DNA of 8,302 nt from Deltaproteobacteria bacterium (GTDB lineage Bacteria > Desulfobacterota > Desulfarculia > Adiutricales > Adiutricaceae): NCBI GenBank assembly GCA_031278835.1, contig JAITJP010000289.1, forward strand, positions 1 through 8,302, written 5' to 3'. The notes beneath the pieces are model-generated. The model saw only the letters and a program-made list of their open reading frames with translations, was not told the DNA's origin and searched no databases. Of the stretch, positions 5,070 to 8,302 are shown in pieces (the stretch's first letter is position 1; each line of letters opens with the position of its first letter). A program made the translations under genes and the position numbers.

Positions 5070-6443
5070 TTAACCAGGCCATTTTTTAAGTAATTCCAGG
5101 GCCGGTGGATAATTCCGCTGGGCGGCGAGGGAAATATATTTAAAGGCTAACTTTAAATCTTGTTCGAGCACGATGCCCTTCAGATAGGACACGCCTATAT
5201 GATACTGACCCAAGGGGTTACCGGCCTCGGCGGCCATGAACCAATACTTAATGGCTTGGTCCGGGTTATGGTCCAGCACTTGGCCGAGCATGTAGGCCTG
5301 ACCAATATAAAACTGAGCCCTGGAATCACCTTTATCGGCGGCCAGGCGCCAGTAAATCAAGCCCCGGGCCAGGTCTTTTTCAACCCCATGGCCAGTGGAG
5401 TAGATTTGACCCAAATAAACTTGAGCCTCGACCAGACCATGATCGGCGGCCAGGTGCCAGTATTTTAGAGCCATGGCCTGGTCTTTTTTAAGCCCATGGC
5501 CGCTATGGTAGAGGGTGCCCAAATTAAACTGGGCATCGAGGTTACCCTGATCGGCGGCCAGGCGCCAGTATCTCAGGGCTTTGTCTATTTTTTTTTCTAC
5601 CATATGGCCGTCATGGAAGGCAACGCCTAAATTAAACAGGGCAATGGGCTGGGCCCGATCGGCGGCCAGGCGCCAGTATTTCAAGGTTTTAAACGGGTCT
5701 TTTTTCATTCCTGGGGTAAAGGAATAGAATGTTCCTAAATTTAATTGAGCCGTGGCCAGATCTTGCTCGGCGGCCTGGCGCCATAATTTAACGGTTTTGG
5801 CCAAGTCTTTTTCAACCCCATCGCCGTAAAAGTAAAGCTGGCCCAAAATAAGTCGCCCCTCGGCCAGACCTTGATCCGCGGCCAAGTTACATATTTTAAA
5901 GGCCTCGGCCAAGTCTTTTTGGGCGCCTAGGCCGTTTTGGAGGGCCTCACTTAAAAAAAACTGAGCCATGGGGTGACCTTGATCGGCGGCTAAACGAAAG
6001 TATTTGACCCCCTGGGCCTGGTCTTTATCGACCCCCACCTGGAAATAGTATGACCGGCCTAGGTTATACTGAGCCTGGGCCTCACCTTGCTCGGCGGCTA
6101 GCCGCCACTTTATGAGGCATCGCTCTAGCTCTTTTTCCACTTTCGGCCCTTGAAAGAATAACTGACCTAACTGAATATTAGAGTCATTATGACCCGAAAG
6201 AAAGGCTTTTATAAGCCAGTCAAAGCTTTTCTCAAGATCCACCTCCAAACCAAGGCCATCGCGATAAGCCTGAGCCAGCCTTGATTGGGCGACCAGATGA
6301 CCTTTGTCAGCGGCCAGACGCCAAAACTTAAGGGCTTCCCCCAAATCTTGTTGGACCTTTTCGCCAAGATAATAAGTCTCGGCCCTTTCAAAGAGTTCGC
6401 TCGGGCCGGCTAGTTTAGGGTCCTTGGAAAGATGGTCAGCCAT
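5070..6443 (-). CDS. Sel1-repeat protein, 12 repeats
   Basis: A 457-residue all-Sel1-repeat protein: 12 leader residues (MADHLSKDPKLA), twelve consecutive 36-residue repeats, and the 13-residue cap YPPALELLKKWPG. Canonical units are repeats 9 and 10 (AQFNLGTLYHSGHGLKKD, then ALKYWHLAADHG). Repeats 3, 5, 7 and 12 depart most from consensus; repeat 7, for example, has SFTPG in place of the usual YxGxG turn. The first two repeats resemble those of both neighbours more than they resemble later repeats in the same protein. There is no signal peptide or membrane span. The ATG is preceded by AGGA six bases upstream. It probably acts as a soluble scaffold for protein complexes. Cellular role and partner are unknown. 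A promoter-like motif lies 120-155 bp upstream. Confidence 0.93.
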   Translation of the reverse strand: MADHLSKDPKLAGPSELFERAETYYLGEKVQQDLGEALKFWRLAADKGHLVAQSRLAQAYRDGLGLEVDLEKSFDWLIKAFLSGHNDSNIQLGQLFFQGPKVEKELERCLIKWRLAAEQGEAQAQYNLGRSYYFQVGVDKDQAQGVKYFRLAADQGHPMAQFFLSEALQNGLGAQKDLAEAFKICNLAADQGLAEGRLILGQLYFYGDGVEKDLAKTVKLWRQAAEQDLATAQLNLGTFYSFTPGMKKDPFKTLKYWRLAADRAQPIALFNLGVAFHDGHMVEKKIDKALRYWRLAADQGNLDAQFNLGTLYHSGHGLKKDQAMALKYWHLAADHGLVEAQVYLGQIYSTGHGVEKDLARGLIYWRLAADKGDSRAQFYIGQAYMLGQVLDHNPDQAIKYWFMAAEAGNPLGQYHIGVSYLKGIVLEQDLKLAFKYISLAAQRNYPPALELLKKWPG

Positions 6444-6570
6444 GGGTCTTCCTGAGGTCTGGGGCTTTTAAAACCCTTTTAATTTTTTAAAACAGCCTGA
6501 TTAGTCCAAAATCAAAAAATCAAAGTCTGGGTTTAGTCGCGAATAAAGCAAACAGCCAGGACTTATAACT

Positions 6571-6598
6571 TACAAAGTCAAATAAAGTAAAAACTCAA
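6571..6598 (-). promoter_or_regulatory. Promoter-like motif upstream of the 12-repeat Sel1 gene
   Basis: On the - strand, TTGAGT (6598-6593), 16 bp, then TTTGTA (6576-6571). The companion site is CCAGGACTTAT (6556-6566), decayed on one side. The flanking AGTAAAAACTCA (6586-6597) is exact and lies 30 bp from CCAGG, as in two other copies. It is about 128 bp before the start codon. Confidence 0.4.
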
Positions 6599-6664
6599 AG
6601 AGTTAAATGAGAGCGAAAAATCATTTTTTTTCTTATCATGGCAAATATTAGACAAAAATCAATA

Positions 6665-6745
6665 AAAATGGCCAAAAAAATGTCTAAAATAGTCGAAAAA
6701 TTGACGAAAATGGCCTAAAAATATCTAAAATGTCTAAAAAATAAC
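6665..6745. repeat. A-rich degenerate tandem repeat, about 42 bp
   Basis: AAAATGGCC followed by A-tracts and TCTAAAA occurs at 6665 and again 42 bp later (6707). TCTAAAA appears at 6683, 6727 and 6735. The copies are similar but not identical. It lies in the region downstream of the 8-repeat gene and is absent from the other spacers. It could be slippage-generated filler. Confidence 0.4.
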
Positions 6746-6786
6746 CTGGACGGCTAGCCTTAGGCTGCCTGGGGGCTGATTTTTTT

Positions 6787-6809
6787 ATGAAAGTTGTTGA
6801 GACTTTCAT
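6787..6809. repeat. 8-bp perfect hairpin ATGAAAGT/ACTTTCAT
   Basis: ATGAAAGT (6787-6794) and ACTTTCAT (6802-6809) are exact reverse complements with a 7-nt loop. Seven T precede it on the + strand, so on the gene strand the hairpin is followed by A rather than T. It is therefore not an intrinsic terminator for the 8-repeat gene, though it could protect the 3' end of the message. Confidence 0.45.
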
Positions 6810-6815
6810 GGGCTG

Positions 6816-6846
6816 GGCTCTTAAAGTTTTATCGTGAGCCTTTTTT
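6816..6846 (+). terminator. Weak terminator-like hairpin opposing the Sel1 genes
   Basis: GGCTC (6816-6820) pairs with GAGCC (6836-6840) across a 15-nt loop, followed by six T on the + strand. The T-run touches the stop codon of the convergent 8-repeat gene. No + strand gene precedes it, so it could only limit antisense transcription. The short stem and long loop make it a weak candidate. Confidence 0.25.
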
Positions 6847-7800
6847 CTAGTGTGGGCTGGAAAAACCCAGTTCCAAGAGTTTTTCGCTGGCCGGGGCAAA
6901 ACCTCTGTTCGAGGAACGCCTTAAATATTCCCGGGCTTTGTCAAAGTCCTGTTTTACGCCTTGCCCGTTTGAATAAAATATCCATAAATAAAAGCAAGCC
7001 TCGGCATGCCCTTGATCGGCGGCCAGCTGACAGTATTTAAAGGCTTGGTCGAAATCTATCATGACTCCCTGGCCATGGAAATAGGCCTGACTTAAACAAA
7101 ACTGAGCCTCGGCCTGTCCCTTACCGGCGGCCAAGCGCCAGTATTTAAGGGCTTGCTCTAGGTCTTGGTCAAGGCCCTCCCCGTTAAAGTAGAATGAGCC
7201 TAGAATTTGCTGAGCGTGGACATGGCCTTGATCGGCGGCCAAGCTACAAAAGACGGCGGCTTGGAGGAGGTCTTGTTCGACGCCTTGCCCTTGATAGTAG
7301 GCCTGACTTAAACAAAACTGAGCCTCGACCATACCATTGTCAGCGGCCAAACGCCAGTATTTCACGGCCTGAACCGAGTCTTTTTCAAGGCCTTGACCAA
7401 TAAAGTAGGCCTGAGCTAAATTACAGCGGGCTTTGTCATGGCCCTGATCGGCGGCCAAACGCCAGCATTTAGCGGCTTGAGCCAAGTCCTTTTCCACCCC
7501 AAGCCCGTAATAATAGGACTGGCCCAAATTAAACTGAGCGGGCGAATAACCAGTCTCGGCGGCTTTTACAAGCCAGTTAAAGCTTTCCTCAGGATCCAAC
7601 CCCACCCCCAGGCCTTGGCGATAAGCCTGGGCCATCCTGTTTTGGGCCGGCGGAAAACCTTGGTCAGCGGCCAGACGCCAAAACTTTAGGGCTTGGTTTA
7701 AATCTCTAGGCACCATTGTTCCCAAATAATTAGCCTCACCGATTTCAAAAAGTTCAGCCGGGTCGGCTGGCTTGGGCTCTTTTGAAATATTATCAGTCAT
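6847..7800 (-). CDS. Sel1-repeat protein, 8 repeats
   Basis: A 317-residue protein with the same plan as its neighbours: leader MTDNISKEPKPA, eight uninterrupted 36-residue Sel1 repeats, and the 17-residue cap FAPASEKLLELGFSSPH. Repeats 3-7 are close to one another, with LGQSYYYGLGVEKD and LSQAYYQGQGVEQD types and KYWRLAADxG endings. Repeats 5 and 7 share the unusual AQFCLSQAY, which suggests an internal duplication or conversion. Repeat 5 has AAVFCSLAADQG in its second helix. Cysteines are more frequent than in the other two proteins. No signal peptide is present. The ribosome site is modest (GGA six bases before the ATG). Function is unknown; a cytoplasmic interaction scaffold is the likely role. 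Confidence 0.93.
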   Translation of the reverse strand: MTDNISKEPKPADPAELFEIGEANYLGTMVPRDLNQALKFWRLAADQGFPPAQNRMAQAYRQGLGVGLDPEESFNWLVKAAETGYSPAQFNLGQSYYYGLGVEKDLAQAAKCWRLAADQGHDKARCNLAQAYFIGQGLEKDSVQAVKYWRLAADNGMVEAQFCLSQAYYQGQGVEQDLLQAAVFCSLAADQGHVHAQQILGSFYFNGEGLDQDLEQALKYWRLAAGKGQAEAQFCLSQAYFHGQGVMIDFDQAFKYCQLAADQGHAEACFYLWIFYSNGQGVKQDFDKAREYLRRSSNRGFAPASEKLLELGFSSPH

Positions 7801-7823
7801 GCCTTTTCCGTGATAAAGGGATG

Positions 7824-7916
7824 TAAAACTTACTTAATTTTTAAAAAAAAGTCTGGTTAGACTGAAAGGGTTTTAAAACTCACTTAATTTTTAAAAAAAA
7901 TCTGGTTAGAGAGAAA
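7824..7916. repeat. Direct repeat of about 44 bp in the leader of the 8-repeat gene
   Basis: The segments 7824-7867 and 7874-7916 align almost base for base at a 50-bp offset (49 after one deletion). Both read TAAAACT, then ACTTAATTTTTAAAAAAAA, then TCTGGTTAGA. Related single copies precede the 12-repeat gene (6466-6509) and, more diverged, the 11-repeat gene (4846-4890). This points to a recent local duplication of a conserved leader segment. Confidence 0.75.
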
Positions 7917-7927
7917 TCGAAAAAACC

Positions 7928-7938
7928 AAGCCCGGCTT
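7928..7938. promoter_or_regulatory. Dyad AAGCC-C-GGCTT
   Basis: AAGCC (7928-7932) and GGCTT (7934-7938) are exact reverse complements around one C. It corresponds in position to the dyad at 4899-4913. It could be an operator or part of the decayed first unit of the neighbouring tandem repeat. Confidence 0.3.
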
Positions 7939-7951
7939 TGGTCAGCAAAAA

Positions 7952-8044
7952 ACAAATTTACAGGACTTAGTCATCAAAAAAAACAAAATTACAGGACTTG
8001 GTCATCAAGAAAAATAAAATTCCAGGACTTGGAACCATCAAAAC
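7952..8044. repeat. Three tandem 31-bp repeats
   Basis: CAGGACTT recurs at 7961, 7992 and 8023, exactly 31 bp apart. Units 7952-7982, 7983-8013 and 8014-8044 share AAATT-ACAGGACTTGGTCATCAA. A decayed fourth unit (GGCTTTGGTCAGCAAAA) precedes them at a 29-bp offset, and the same 29-bp pairing is seen at 4907-4943. The rightmost unit contains the dyad TTCCA-GGACT-TGGAA (8020-8034). There are no unique spacers between units, so this is not a CRISPR array. Confidence 0.8.
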
Positions 8045-8064
8045 TAGCCCTAGGAAAAACTCAA
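8037..8064 (-). promoter_or_regulatory. Promoter-like motif upstream of the 8-repeat Sel1 gene
   Basis: On the - strand, TTGAGT (8064-8059), 16 bp, then TTTGAT (8042-8037). The dyad TTCCA-GGACT-TGGAA (8034-8020) begins two bases later, where transcription would start, a placement typical of operators. The repeated 31-bp units would then lie at the beginning of the leader RNA. Start codon about 236 bp downstream. Confidence 0.4.
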
Positions 8065-8192
8065 AGGCTTAAGGACTTTAAATAGAGTAAAGCGCTGAAA
8101 TTTAGCCTAGTTTAAGTAAATGATGAGAAAAATTTAGACCAAGTTAAAAAATAGGGACCTTTTGCCAAATGGCTTGGGTTATGGGGGATTTT

Positions 8193-8302
8193 TTAGTCCG
8201 GGCTTTGATGGCCCAATTGGCGGAGCTTTTGCTTGGCCAGGTCATAACCCTGTTGGGCGGCCAGCCGTAAATACTTAAGGCATTGGCCGGGGTCTTCTTG
8301 GG
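8193..8302 (-). CDS. Sel1-repeat protein, C-terminal end only (cut by window edge)
   Basis: The last 35 codons and TAA stop of another Sel1 gene in the same orientation; the rest lies beyond the right edge. The visible part is the second half of a final repeat (CLKYLRLAAQQG) and a 17-residue cap, YDLAKQKLRQLGHQSPD. The cap length equals that of the 8-repeat paralog, whose cap also ends in a short polar tail with a Ser-Pro. It is the fourth member of the array. Total length and repeat number cannot be known here. Confidence 0.85.
   Translation of the reverse strand, partial: QEDPGQCLKYLRLAAQQGYDLAKQKLRQLGHQSPD

Larger units (their letters stand above)
6444..6846. other. 403-bp spacer between the 12- and 8-repeat Sel1 genes
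   Basis: No gene. From right to left it contains two hairpins beside the 8-repeat gene's stop, an A-rich near-tandem stretch (6745-6665), the repeated promoter-like block (6615-6521), and an AT-rich leader segment (6509-6466) similar to that before the 8-repeat gene. One short frame crossing this region gives a Phe/Ile/Asp-repetitive peptide and is not credible. Confidence 0.6.
7801..8192. other. 392-bp spacer before the 8-repeat Sel1 gene
   Basis: No gene. From right to left it contains a candidate 3' region of the partial gene, the promoter-like block near 8064-8037, a run of 31-bp repeats (8044-7952), a small dyad (7938-7928), and a duplicated AT-rich leader segment (7916-7824). Confidence 0.6.

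Noticed and set aside
3555..5468. Open frames on the + strand opposite the Sel1 genes, with repetitive GGQAPVF-like peptides
   Set aside because: They are antisense shadows. Their periodic sequence simply mirrors the 108-bp coding repeat and strong codon preference of the real genes, and they lack ribosome sites.
6684..6899. 71-codon - strand frame overlapping the end of the 8-repeat Sel1 gene
   Set aside because: Its C-terminal part is a translation of the A-rich near-tandem repeat (repetitive Phe/Ile/Asp) and its N-terminal part overlaps a clear gene in another frame.
3417..7800. Reading the Sel1 proteins as secreted factors, as some Sel1 proteins are
   Set aside because: All three N-termini are short, charged and lack a hydrophobic segment, so no signal peptide can be supported.
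7952..8044. Possible CRISPR array because of regular 31-bp periodicity
   Set aside because: The repeats abut directly with no unique spacers, only three or four decayed units exist, and no cas gene is present.

Overview
The window looks like a chromosomal stretch of a Gram-negative-type bacterium: moderately GC-rich genes, very rich in GGCC, separated by AT-rich, A/T-tract-laden spacers. Nothing here fixes the taxon. The style (short MerR/excisionase-like HTH protein, bacterial cysteinyl-tRNA synthetase, families of Sel1-repeat proteins) would fit a host-associated deltaproteobacterium or relative, but that is a weak inference. No rRNA, tRNA, transposase, integrase or CRISPR array is visible.

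Left part, + strand. Positions 1-596 are AT-rich spacer with GC-rich, self-complementary islands and a plausible promoter. A 79-residue HTH_17/excisionase-like protein follows (597-836) and ends in a strong intrinsic terminator that begins inside its stop codon. Positions 872-1622 hold no convincing gene but contain a 19-bp perfect hairpin and, nearer cysS, three overlapping hairpins ending in a T-tract. cysS (cysteinyl-tRNA synthetase) runs 1623-3050, most likely from a TTG start. A long A/T-flanked hairpin at 3096-3160 ends it and can also stop transcription arriving from the right.

Right part, - strand. Three complete Sel1-repeat genes and the 3' end of a fourth lie head to tail: 8302-8193 (partial), 7800-6847, 6443-5070 and 4688-3417. 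The three complete proteins share one exact plan: a 12-residue hydrophilic leader, a whole number of 36-residue repeats (8, 12 and 11) with no insertions, and a 13-17 residue half-repeat cap. None has a signal peptide, so they are predicted to be cytoplasmic interaction scaffolds. Their partners are unknown.

The three spacers between these genes are nearly equal (381, 403 and 392 bp) and carry related sequence. A two-part motif, CCAGGACTTGG then 19 bp then AGTAAAAACTCA, recurs four times with almost fixed spacing. Read on the gene strand it resembles a promoter (TTGAGT, 16 bp, TTTGAT-like) followed by a small dyad where transcription would start. The leftmost copy, past the last gene, has no gene to drive and suggests a lost array member. 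I infer an array built by tandem duplication of a promoter-plus-gene unit, followed by gain and loss of internal 36-residue repeats. The array's regulation and repeat surfaces are the most interesting content of the window.
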